From the NCBI GenBank assembly GCA_964389375.1, contig CAYMDP010000022.1:1-47683 (forward strand): 47,683 bases of DNA. The letters are read 5' to 3'. Positions 40,814 to 47,683 of this stretch are shown in pieces (the first letter of the stretch is position 1; each line of letters opens with the position of its first letter). Made by a program: the position numbers and the translations under genes. The notes under the pieces were generated by a model. It made no database searches, had not been told where the DNA came from, and was given only the letters and a program-made list of their open reading frames with translations. The DNA comes from CAYMDP01 sp964389375 (GTDB taxonomy: Bacteria; Bdellovibrionota; Bdellovibrionia; Bdellovibrionales; UBA1609).

Positions 40814-41892
40814 TTCAACCACCCCTGACGCTCGGCCTCGGTCAGAAAGGACTCGAGAGTTATGCTTTTTCTAAAACTTCCGCCAACCTTATCCAGAAAA
40901 ATAAAATTCAAGTGGGCGCTGTCTTTTAATTTTTTGTCCTGAGCAATCAAAGTCTCAAGTTTTGATCTAGACATCTTTCTGTTGGACTTAAAAAAATCTT
41001 CAGGACTTTGGATCGCTAAAGGCCCATGTAATAAATCAAGGATCTCTTGCGCGGCATCGGGTTTTAAATAGCCTCGATGCTGACTCCAGCGAACCGCAAA
41101 GTTTAAACCCATTCCTACAGCTAAACCATGAGCAAGATTATAATAGCTTTCCAAAACATGGCCCAGGCTGTGGCCCAAGTTTAATACCTGTCTTTCTCCA
41201 GATTGTTCTAATGGATCTTTTTCGATGACTCGGTACTTTGCTGCGATCACTAGGGGTAAAAGATTCCAAATGGTTTCGAACTGATCAATACCTTCGGATT
41301 TCACTTTTTCGTAAAGCTCTCCGCCATCGATCAAAGCCATCTTAAAAAGTTCACCGACCGCGGACTGCATTTGGGCCTTCGGAAGACTACTTAACAGGTC
41401 CTTTACAATCACCACGGACTTTGCCGAATGAAAACTTCCGATCTGATTTTTAATGGCGCCCATATTTAGAGCAGTTTTTCCACCATGTGCAGAATCCATT
41501 GCAGCTAAAAAAGTTGTTGGGACTTGAATCAGCGGAACTCCCCGCTTGTAAATACTTGCGATAAAACCTGCAAAGTCCCCAACGGTTCCGCCGCCCACGG
41601 CGACTATGCACATACTCTTTGGAGAAACCGCGCCCAGAACCTTCATCATTTTTCGCAAGTGACTGGGAAGGTCTTCAATATTTTTTAGTTTTTCTCCAGC
41701 CGTGACAGGATAAACAAAACGAAATTCTTTAAGCCAACTTTTCACTTCAAGATTAGAGGCCATTTTTTTGTCGTAAACGACCAAAAAAACTTCAGGCGTA
41801 AAGCCCAAGGGCTGAGCCAGACGCTTTGGTCCGGGCAGCTTATGAAGAAGTGAAACTTCAGTACTTTGGGATTTAATTTCTAACTGAGCCAC
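40810..41892 (-). CDS. aroB: 3-Dehydroquinate synthase
   Basis: NAD- and metal-dependent cyclase that converts DAHP to 3-dehydroquinate. Core segments: VAVGGGTVGDFAGFIASIYK, PLIQVPTTFLAAMDSAHGGK, GELFKMALI, RQVLNLGHSLGHVLE and LAHGLAVGMGLNFA, with the expected metal ligands Glu-His-His. The 360-residue length is normal. It starts at GTG after TCTGGAG and follows dppC by 57 bases on the same strand. It overlaps the aroA start. Confidence 0.95.
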   Translation of the reverse strand: MAQLEIKSQSTEVSLLHKLPGPKRLAQPLGFTPEVFLVVYDKKMASNLEVKSWLKEFRFVYPVTAGEKLKNIEDLPSHLRKMMKVLGAVSPKSMCIVAVGGGTVGDFAGFIASIYKRGVPLIQVPTTFLAAMDSAHGGKTALNMGAIKNQIGSFHSAKSVVIVKDLLSSLPKAQMQSAVGELFKMALIDGGELYEKVKSEGIDQFETIWNLLPLVIAAKYRVIEKDPLEQSGERQVLNLGHSLGHVLESYYNLAHGLAVGMGLNFAVRWSQHRGYLKPDAAQEILDLLHGPLAIQSPEDFFKSNRKMSRSKLETLIAQDKKLKDSAHLNFIFLDKVGGSFRKSITLESFLTEAERQGWLK

Positions 41893-41949
41893 CGAAACTC
41901 CAGAAGGTTAGAAGACTTGGGCTCTGTCCAAAAATAACTTGGAAAGAGC

Positions 41950-42813
41950 CTACTTTAGCTTAGGGTCTAAAGCGTCCCGAAGTCCATCTCCTAACAAATT
42001 AAAACACAAAACGATAGTCAAAATACAAAGGCCTGGAAGAGTAACGAGCCACCAGGCCGATTCGATATAGGGCCTTGCATCGGAGAGCATGACTCCCCAC
42101 TCCGGTGTCGGCGCTTGTGCCCCGAGCCCCAAAAAACCCAAAGCCGCAGCATTTAAGATGGCATCACTAAACCCAAGAGTCGCCTGAACGATAATTGGCG
42201 CCATGCAATTTGGAAGAATTTGCACCAAAGCTAATCTCAAATCCTGGGCGCCAAAGCTTCGAGAAGCCATGACGTATGACTTTTCACGCTCGGAAATCAC
42301 CGCACCGCGAACGATCCGAATAAAACCCGGCAATGCGACCAGACTGACCGCAAGAATTGCATTCATTAAACTGGGGCCTAAGATGGCGACAACAACAATC
42401 GCCAGAAGCATCGAGGGCAAGGACATCAAAATATCCACAAACCTCATGATGACGGCTTCAATCCAGCCACGCCAAAAACCTGCAATCAGTCCCAAGCTAA
42501 TTCCAAGAGTTGAGGATATTAAAACCGCAAGCAATCCAATTCCTAAAGAAATTCTTGCCCCAAAAATAAGGCGGCTTAATAAATCTCGGCCCAAATCATC
42601 AGTGCCAAGAAAAAATGATGAGTCCCCTCCAGAAAACCACATCGGAGGCAATGCGACCTGCCCCTCATGAACAAGCCGGGGGTCATAAGGTGCAATCCAA
42701 GGAGCAAATAAAGAGATGAAGGCAAAGCCAAATAAAAGGAAGAGACAAAAGAGACTTCCGCGGTTTTTTTTAAGAGAAGACCAAAGAGATCGCGAGTTGG
42801 TGGTCTTAAGCAT
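41950..42813 (-). CDS. dppC: Dipeptide/oligopeptide ABC transporter permease, DppC type
   Basis: A 287-residue inner-membrane permease. It has the N-terminal OppC-type segment (LFAPWIAPYDPRLVHE), the periplasmic FLGTDDLGRDLLSRLIFGAR motif typical of DppC/OppC, and an EAA-type loop region (VMASRSFGAQDLRLALVQ). Six membrane helices are predicted. The start overlaps the dppB stop by eight bases. The ATPase genes that normally follow (dppD, dppF) are absent here; aroB follows instead. Confidence 0.92.
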   Translation of the reverse strand: MLKTTNSRSLWSSLKKNRGSLFCLFLLFGFAFISLFAPWIAPYDPRLVHEGQVALPPMWFSGGDSSFFLGTDDLGRDLLSRLIFGARISLGIGLLAVLISSTLGISLGLIAGFWRGWIEAVIMRFVDILMSLPSMLLAIVVVAILGPSLMNAILAVSLVALPGFIRIVRGAVISEREKSYVMASRSFGAQDLRLALVQILPNCMAPIIVQATLGFSDAILNAAALGFLGLGAQAPTPEWGVMLSDARPYIESAWWLVTLPGLCILTIVLCFNLLGDGLRDALDPKLK

Positions 42814-43825
42814 TTCCGCGCCCTCTGAGGTGAGGATTTGCCCACATGTAGATCAAATCAACGACTAAGTTGACAAAAATAATCAAGATCGCAATCAGTA
42901 AGATTCCGCCTTGGATGACGGGGTAATCCCGAGACGTCACACTGCTGACGATCCATCTTCCAATCCCAGGCCAAGAAAAAATAGTCTCGGTTAAAATCGC
43001 ACCCGTCAGTAATGAGCCTGTCATCAAACCAATCATCGTTACAATTGGAATTAAGGCATTTCTAAGAGCATGAACTCCAATGACTTGGTAAAAACTTAAA
43101 CCTTTGGCTTTCGCAGTGCGAATATAATCCTCGCGCAAAACTTCAAGCAAACTTGATCTCGTCATCCGAGCGATGGCCGCCAAGGGAATCGTTCCAAGGG
43201 CCACTGCGGGAAGAAGAATATGTCGAAAGGCTTCCTTAAAGGCGTCCCAAGGCTGATCACTTTTCCAAACATCAATAAACATAAAACCTGTGATGGGTTC
43301 GATATCAAAAAAGGCCGACATGCGCCCGGACACAGGGGTCCAACCAAGACCCACAGAAAATGTCAGGATTAAGATCATGCCCCACCAAAAAATGGGCATG
43401 GAGTAACCCACCAAGGCGCCACCCATTAAAAAATAATCCCAAAATCCACTGCGCTTCAAAGCCGCCCAAATGCCAAGAGGCAGACCAATAAAAACCGCAA
43501 AGATCATTGCGAATAAGCTTAACTCCAGAGTCGCTGGAAAGCGGTCTTTAAATTCATCCCACACCGGGCGCCTAGAGATAATTGAAGTGCCAAGGTCACC
43601 CTGTGCGGCATTCTTAATAAAACGCCAATACTGGTGGGTCAGAGGTTGATCAAGGCCCAAGTTAGCCCTCATCTCGGCAACAAGTTCGGGACTGGCTCCC
43701 CGCTCTCCAATTAAAATTAAGACCGGATCACCGGGAACAAGGCGAATCAAAAAAAATGCAATCACACTGAGGCCTAAAAGTGTGGGAAGGCTTGAGAGCG
43801 TCCGGCGCAAAACCTCTAAAAGCAT
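42806..43825 (-). CDS. dppB: Dipeptide/oligopeptide ABC transporter permease, DppB type
   Basis: A 339-residue inner-membrane permease of the DppB/OppB family. Characteristic segments are LPTLLGLSVIAFFLIRLVPG, GLDQPLTHQYWRFIKNAAQG (the long first periplasmic loop), YIRTAKAKGLSFYQVIGVHA (EAA loop) and ETIFSWPGIGRWIVSSVTSR. Its ATG starts immediately after the dppA stop, so the two are tightly coupled. It pairs with DppC to form the translocation pore. Confidence 0.93.
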   Translation of the reverse strand: MLLEVLRRTLSSLPTLLGLSVIAFFLIRLVPGDPVLILIGERGASPELVAEMRANLGLDQPLTHQYWRFIKNAAQGDLGTSIISRRPVWDEFKDRFPATLELSLFAMIFAVFIGLPLGIWAALKRSGFWDYFLMGGALVGYSMPIFWWGMILILTFSVGLGWTPVSGRMSAFFDIEPITGFMFIDVWKSDQPWDAFKEAFRHILLPAVALGTIPLAAIARMTRSSLLEVLREDYIRTAKAKGLSFYQVIGVHALRNALIPIVTMIGLMTGSLLTGAILTETIFSWPGIGRWIVSSVTSRDYPVIQGGILLIAILIIFVNLVVDLIYMWANPHLRGRGNA

Positions 43826-45415
43826 TTACTTTAGATCCAGATAATAAAAACTTTCCGTCCCAAAAGGGCTGATTTTGTAGTTTTGAACTGTGTCTGACAT
43901 TGCACGAAAAACTTTTGCGTGAGCCAAGGTCACCCAAGGGGCCTGTTGTTTGAAAACATCTTGAGCCTTTAAATAAAGCTCGGCTCTTTTTTTGACATCA
44001 GTGACTTGCTTCGCCTGAATAATTAAGCGATCAAATTCTTTGTTGCACCATCGAGCCACATTACTACCCGACTGAACAGCCACACAGCCCAACAAGACGT
44101 TCAAGAAGTTATCGGGATCTCCGTTGTCCCCGGTCCAACCCAGCTGAATCATCTGGTGCTCACCTTTTCGTGATTTTTCGAGGTAAGTTGGCCAATCGTA
44201 AGTCACCAGTTTGGCGCGGATGCCAATTTTTAATAAATCCGCCTGCATCAGCTCGCCCATTTTTTTCCCACTCGGGTTATAGGGACGCGACACAGGAAGT
44301 GTCCAGATTTCTGTGTCGAAACCATCTTTAAAACCAGCTTCAGCGAGAAGCTTTTTTGCTTTCTCAATATCGTAAGCGTAGTCCTTCGTTTTTAAATTAT
44401 AAGACCACATGCTTGGAGGAATTGGATTTTTCGCAAGCTCCGCTTGAGCTAGATAAATAGTATCAAGGTAAGAAACACGGTTAAGTGCATGATGAATTGC
44501 CTGACGAACCTTCAAATTATTTAAAGGTGGCTTTTCTACGTTTAAGGCCAGGTAACCCACATTCAAACCGGCTTGTTCCATCACAAGAATCTTTTTATTC
44601 GCCTTCATTGTCTTAAGGTCATTCGGAGAAGGCTCAGCGATCAAGTGACACTCGCCCGCGCGAAGTTTTTGCGTTCGCACACTCGGATCCACCACGATGC
44701 TAAAGACGATGCGATCAATCTTCGCCGCCCCTTGGTAATACTTTGGGTGTGATTCGTAGCGAATGGAATTATCCTTCACATATCGAGTTAAAACAAAAGG
44801 CCCCGTGCCTACGGGATCAAGATCTATTTTTTCAGGAGTCTTTTTAGCTAGAAGCTGCTGGCCATATTCCGCAGAAAGAAGGCTCGCAAAATCCATCGCA
44901 AGGTTTGCTAAAAAAGGAGCTTCTTTTTGACTAAGCTCGAAGCGAACGGTGTGTGAATCCACTTTGCTGATATTTTTAATCAGCTTACCCATATCCATCG
45001 AGTTAAAATACTCGTAATTGCCGCCGTTAACTTTATGAAAGCTGTGATCTTTTAAGCGCATCCGATCAAAGGTAAACAAAACATCATCTGCATTAAATTC
45101 ACGCGTTGGTTTAAAATCTTTTGTCGAATGAAACTGAACGCCCTTACGTAATTTAAAAGTAAATTGAAGTCCGTCTTTAGAAACAGACCAAGACTCTGCA
45201 AGACCCGGAACAATTTTTGTTCCGCCGTATTCAAATTCGACCAATCGATCATAAAGAATTCTTGAAGTTGCATTGAAGGTCGGTCCATCGGTCCCAAGCT
45301 GAGGGTTAAAGGTGCTGGGACTCCCTTCCGAGCAATAAACAAAAGTTTTATTGGCCCAAGCAGGTAGCGCGAGCAACAATCCAAAAAGCAGGACAAGTAA
45401 AGGTCTAAGTTTCAT
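43826..45415 (-). CDS. dppA: Periplasmic dipeptide-binding protein
   Basis: A 529-residue extracytoplasmic solute-binding protein of family 5. A signal peptide (RPLLVLLFGLLLALPAWA) is followed by TFVYCSEGSPSTFNPQLGTD. Many segments are close to E. coli DppA, for example VYCSEGSP, EAPFLANLAMDFASLLS, GLNVGYLALNV, IPPSMWSYN, RPYNPSGKKMGEL and QLGWTGDNGDPDNFLNVL, so dipeptide uptake is the best call. A GGGGGAA site precedes the ATG. The gene leads dppA-B-C. Confidence 0.93.
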   Translation of the reverse strand: MKLRPLLVLLFGLLLALPAWANKTFVYCSEGSPSTFNPQLGTDGPTFNATSRILYDRLVEFEYGGTKIVPGLAESWSVSKDGLQFTFKLRKGVQFHSTKDFKPTREFNADDVLFTFDRMRLKDHSFHKVNGGNYEYFNSMDMGKLIKNISKVDSHTVRFELSQKEAPFLANLAMDFASLLSAEYGQQLLAKKTPEKIDLDPVGTGPFVLTRYVKDNSIRYESHPKYYQGAAKIDRIVFSIVVDPSVRTQKLRAGECHLIAEPSPNDLKTMKANKKILVMEQAGLNVGYLALNVEKPPLNNLKVRQAIHHALNRVSYLDTIYLAQAELAKNPIPPSMWSYNLKTKDYAYDIEKAKKLLAEAGFKDGFDTEIWTLPVSRPYNPSGKKMGELMQADLLKIGIRAKLVTYDWPTYLEKSRKGEHQMIQLGWTGDNGDPDNFLNVLLGCVAVQSGSNVARWCNKEFDRLIIQAKQVTDVKKRAELYLKAQDVFKQQAPWVTLAHAKVFRAMSDTVQNYKISPFGTESFYYLDLK

Positions 45416-45509
45416 AATTCCCCCAAGAAAATCTATCCTTTAGCTGTAGCCCACAAGAAGACGAGATTCAACAAAGCCTATACCTAAAAACCCGGTTTCT
45501 TTCCTCATA

Positions 45510-45602
45510 GGTTCCAGGTCCCAAGTGGTAGCGTCACTGCATCATTCCACAGACAACCGGCTGGCTATGACACTCCATCGCTACCACTTGGGACCTGGAA
45601 CC
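45510..45602. repeat. Dispersed 93-bp inverted-repeat element, copy 2
   Basis: Perfect 24-bp arms (45510-45533 and 45579-45602) begin GGTTCCAGGTCCCAAGTGG around a 45-base loop. The arms match copy 1 (27786-27879) except that one base pair is swapped (C-G there, G-C here), keeping the stem intact. It lies in the 268-base gap between dppA and a lipoprotein gene. Loop sequences of the two copies differ. Confidence 0.9.
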
Positions 45603-45644
45603 AAATTTCCGGTTATCACTTTCATCTGCTGGGGACTAGGCACT

Positions 45645-45672
45645 GTTAGGCAAAACTAGCCTGGCACCTAAC
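45645..45672 (-). terminator. Possible hairpin terminator after the lipoprotein gene
   Basis: GTTAGG (45645-45650) pairs with CCTAAC (45667-45672), with a further short AGGC/GCCT pairing inside. It is placed 11 bases past the stop of the minus-strand lipoprotein gene. No clear T-run follows, so this is weak. Confidence 0.3.
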
Positions 45673-45683
45673 GCTCGTACCAA

Positions 45684-46427
45684 CTAATTCAGTTCTAGAT
45701 CAGATAATTGGATCTGGCGTTTATTTCCATTGATTTCATACTCCAAACGAAGTGTATTCGCGGTTTTCCAAATCTTTGGATCCTCAGAGTAAAGGACCAG
45801 CCATTTACGTAGAAACATATTTGCAGGCACTCGTAAATTTCCTCCAAGAATGTGGGTAGATGGAAACAATGTGCTGCGCAGATAGAGTTCTTGACCTTCC
45901 TTTTTTAGCCCCTCGGCTTTGTTGACGGCGCTTTTGAAGCCTTCGATTGAAACGGCAGTTCCTGCAATCCCGAATGCAGATAAGCCAGCTGTTTGGACAG
46001 AGCGATCACCTGAGATTGACATTGCGGCCCCGGCCACAAGGACGGTTCCCCAGAATAAGTCGCGATTATGCTTCTTCATTGAGAGCTCGTATTCAATTGC
46101 CTCGGCCCAACTTGCTAAATCTGGCCCAGAGACAATCTGAATTTTTCTATCCATGTCCGAACCAGTTGTGATGAACATCTTGTCGAGGTTAACCCACTCA
46201 TCACTTACGTTTTCAAGGGCGAACTGGAGGTATCGGTAGTTACGAGTAGAAAGTTCGGAACTTGAAGATGCTGAAACCCGAATTCCATCAGCCGACTGTT
46301 TTTTGGAATTGCCTATGACTTTTCCGTCTTCGACAAATTTTCCGTAGGACGCTCCGGATTGGTGGACCGAAGCACAAGAAGTCAGTAGTAAAAAAGCAAT
46401 TGGAATGATGGATATAGCTGAATGCAT
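45684..46427 (-). CDS. Predicted lipoprotein of unknown function
   Basis: A 247-residue protein with signal peptide MHSAISIIPIAFLLLTSCAS and a classical lipobox (LTSC). The first mature residues are small and polar (SVHQSGASYG). A central glycine/alanine-rich hydrophobic segment (LFWGTVLVAGAAMSISG; TAGLSAFGIAGTAVSI) could be membrane-inserted. The C-terminal part is beta-rich. No family is recognised. An AGGAGAATTA site lies just before the ATG. Confidence 0.7.
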   Translation of the reverse strand: MHSAISIIPIAFLLLTSCASVHQSGASYGKFVEDGKVIGNSKKQSADGIRVSASSSSELSTRNYRYLQFALENVSDEWVNLDKMFITTGSDMDRKIQIVSGPDLASWAEAIEYELSMKKHNRDLFWGTVLVAGAAMSISGDRSVQTAGLSAFGIAGTAVSIEGFKSAVNKAEGLKKEGQELYLRSTLFPSTHILGGNLRVPANMFLRKWLVLYSEDPKIWKTANTLRLEYEINGNKRQIQLSDLELN

Positions 46428-46548
46428 TTAATTCTCCTGTAATCGACAGATCGCAGTTTTGAGTTCGATTTAAGAGTACATGGGTGCATTGCGGATAACA
46501 ACTACAGTTTGCCACCAGAACCCGTAAAGCTAAGTGCCCTTCGTATTT

Positions 46549-47683
46549 TTACTTTGGAACAATGGATGTCAGGACATCTGGGCCCTTGGATGTAATTAAG
46601 ATATCATCCTCTAAGCGAATGCCGCCAAAGTTCTTCCACTTTTCTGCTTCAGACCAATTGATATGATGACGGTATTTTTCACGGATTGCAGGATCTTCGA
46701 TAAAGGCCCGAGGGAAATAACAGCCAGGTTCGACGGTCACACAGAAGCCTTCTTCAAGTTTTAGATCTACGCGTAAATTTGCTCCAGCATAACTTTTAGG
46801 AGTTTTATTTTCAATCACGCCAGTGTCTCTGACTTTTAGACCGACCAGGTGCCCGACTCCGTGGGGGTAGAACACTGAAATAGCTCCGCTTTCAAGGACC
46901 TCAGAAACTGATGTTTTAAAAAATCCAAAATCTGAAAGTCCTTCGGCAATAATTTCTGCCGTTAACAGATGAACATCTTTCCAATGATTTCCAATTCGGC
47001 ATTGATCAATGGCCAGAAGCTGGGCCGTTAAGACGATATCGTAGATATCTTGCTGCCTGGATGAAAATTGTCCACTGACGGGAAACATACGGGTGATATC
47101 GACGCAGTAATCTTGAATGTCAGCGCCTGCATCAACTAATACCAAGTCCCCGGATTTTAGTTTTTGTGCACTCGGTACGGCGTGCAGGATCGCTGCATTT
47201 TCACCAGTTCCCACAATGCTTCCATATGGCATTTTTTCGGCGCCCGCCTGAAGAACGGCGTTTTCATAAACCAACTGCAGCGCTCTTTCACTAACTCCGG
47301 GGGCGACAGCCAGCGCAAGGGCTTCGTATCCTTTGTTAGCAAGGCTCGCAATGTGGCGGATTTGTTTTACTTCAGCGGCATCTTTTTTGCGGCGAACTTG
47401 ATCCAGCAAAATATGGAAAAAAAAGGCTCGTTCTTTTTGCCCTTCTGTCTCAGCGCCAGGCAAAAGCCCCAGGCTTGTGATGACAGAAAATTGCTTTTTA
47501 AGATTATCAAAATCAATCAAAGACTTTTCAGAAAAGAAATTCCACTGCTCCCCTTCCCAGACGATTTCCGTGGAGGTCAAATTTCTTTGAAATTCCCCGT
47601 GGATTTCATTTTTTGAAATAACAAAAACTCCGCCAGGCCTCCGGTGCCCGGTCAGCCAAAAATACAAAGGATGGGGCAAAAAA
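46549..47683 (-). CDS. pepP: Xaa-Pro aminopeptidase, M24 family (5' end cut off)
   Basis: Metallopeptidase that removes an N-terminal residue before proline. The C-terminal pita-bread domain has all five metal ligands: LVDAGADIQDYCVDITRMF (two Asp), YPHGVGHLVGLKVRD (His), VTVEPGCYF (Glu) and GIRLEDDILI (Glu). The N-terminal domain is only partly visible, starting LPHPLYFWLTGH, which aligns with the D-F-Y-Y-L-T-G region of PepP. The frame is open to the window edge and the real start lies outside. PepQ-like prolidase is the alternative. Confidence 0.88.
   Translation of the reverse strand, partial: FLPHPLYFWLTGHRRPGGVFVISKNEIHGEFQRNLTSTEIVWEGEQWNFFSEKSLIDFDNLKKQFSVITSLGLLPGAETEGQKERAFFFHILLDQVRRKKDAAEVKQIRHIASLANKGYEALALAVAPGVSERALQLVYENAVLQAGAEKMPYGSIVGTGENAAILHAVPSAQKLKSGDLVLVDAGADIQDYCVDITRMFPVSGQFSSRQQDIYDIVLTAQLLAIDQCRIGNHWKDVHLLTAEIIAEGLSDFGFFKTSVSEVLESGAISVFYPHGVGHLVGLKVRDTGVIENKTPKSYAGANLRVDLKLEEGFCVTVEPGCYFPRAFIEDPAIREKYRHHINWSEAEKWKNFGGIRLEDDILITSKGPDVLTSIVPK

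Noticed and set aside
42203..42670. 155-codon open frame on the plus strand opposite dppC
   Set aside because: Antisense shadow of a well-supported permease gene, with composition typical of reverse-frame reading.
27786..45602. The two arm-sharing repeats as a CRISPR or insertion sequence
   Set aside because: They are two distant single elements with no spacers, no transposase and no target duplication that I can see.

Overview
This window reads as a chromosomal segment of a Gram-negative bacterium with menaquinone-based respiration and many exported proteins of unknown function. I infer a Bdellovibrio-like member of the Bdellovibrionota. The hints are moderate GC, many small secreted proteins and lipoproteins, an FQNC-type signal end on a large surface protein, a PilZ protein, and compact Men enzymes. 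No rRNA, tRNA, CRISPR array, phage gene or transposase gene was found.

Layout. (1) 1-10.9 kb: mixed housekeeping and accessory genes. These are a DoxX-like membrane protein, endonuclease III, a GNAT acetyltransferase, a lipoprotein, ElbB, a diverged crotonase, a PilZ protein, an exported pair with one CxxCH motif, a Crp/Fnr-type regulator, citrate synthase and a SpoIIE-type phosphatase-like protein with metal ligands missing. (2) 11-16 kb: a SirB1-like/TPR protein, a 760-residue PKD-containing surface protein, two small exported proteins and RsmJ. (3) 16-24 kb: a polyprenyl diphosphate synthase with a UbiA-family paralogue, a DUF1232-thioesterase pair, and the operon menB-menA-menC-menE. (4) 24-28.2 kb: four exported proteins of unknown function, two of them tandem paralogues, and a 65-residue protein. 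(5) 28.2-33.4 kb: menF-menD-menH on the minus strand, diverging from aroF-menG (ubiE) on the plus strand. (6) 33.4-42 kb: an exported kinase-like protein, a DUF3943 outer-membrane candidate, aroC, then aroB-aroA and a triple-fusion gene aroK-aroD-like-aroE on the minus strand. (7) 42-47.7 kb: dppA-dppB-dppC, a lipoprotein and a partial Xaa-Pro aminopeptidase.

How they work together. Between about 16 and 42 kb lies what looks like the complete route from erythrose-4-phosphate and PEP to menaquinone: DAHP synthase, AroB, the dehydratase/dehydrogenase/kinase fusion, AroA, AroC, MenF, MenD, MenH, MenC, MenE, MenB, a DHNA-CoA thioesterase candidate, MenA, MenG and a polyprenyl diphosphate synthase for the side chain. 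The shikimate part is colinear with the eukaryotic AROM protein (AroB-AroA-AroK-AroD-AroE), with the last three already fused. Its dehydratase domain looks degenerate.

Non-coding structure is unusually rich. There are two copies of a 93-94 bp inverted-repeat element with a compensatory base change, a nested cruciform-like repeat between aroA and the fusion gene, and degenerate short tandem or inverted repeats in two convergent gene junctions. Several possible RNA hairpins also cover ribosome binding sites.
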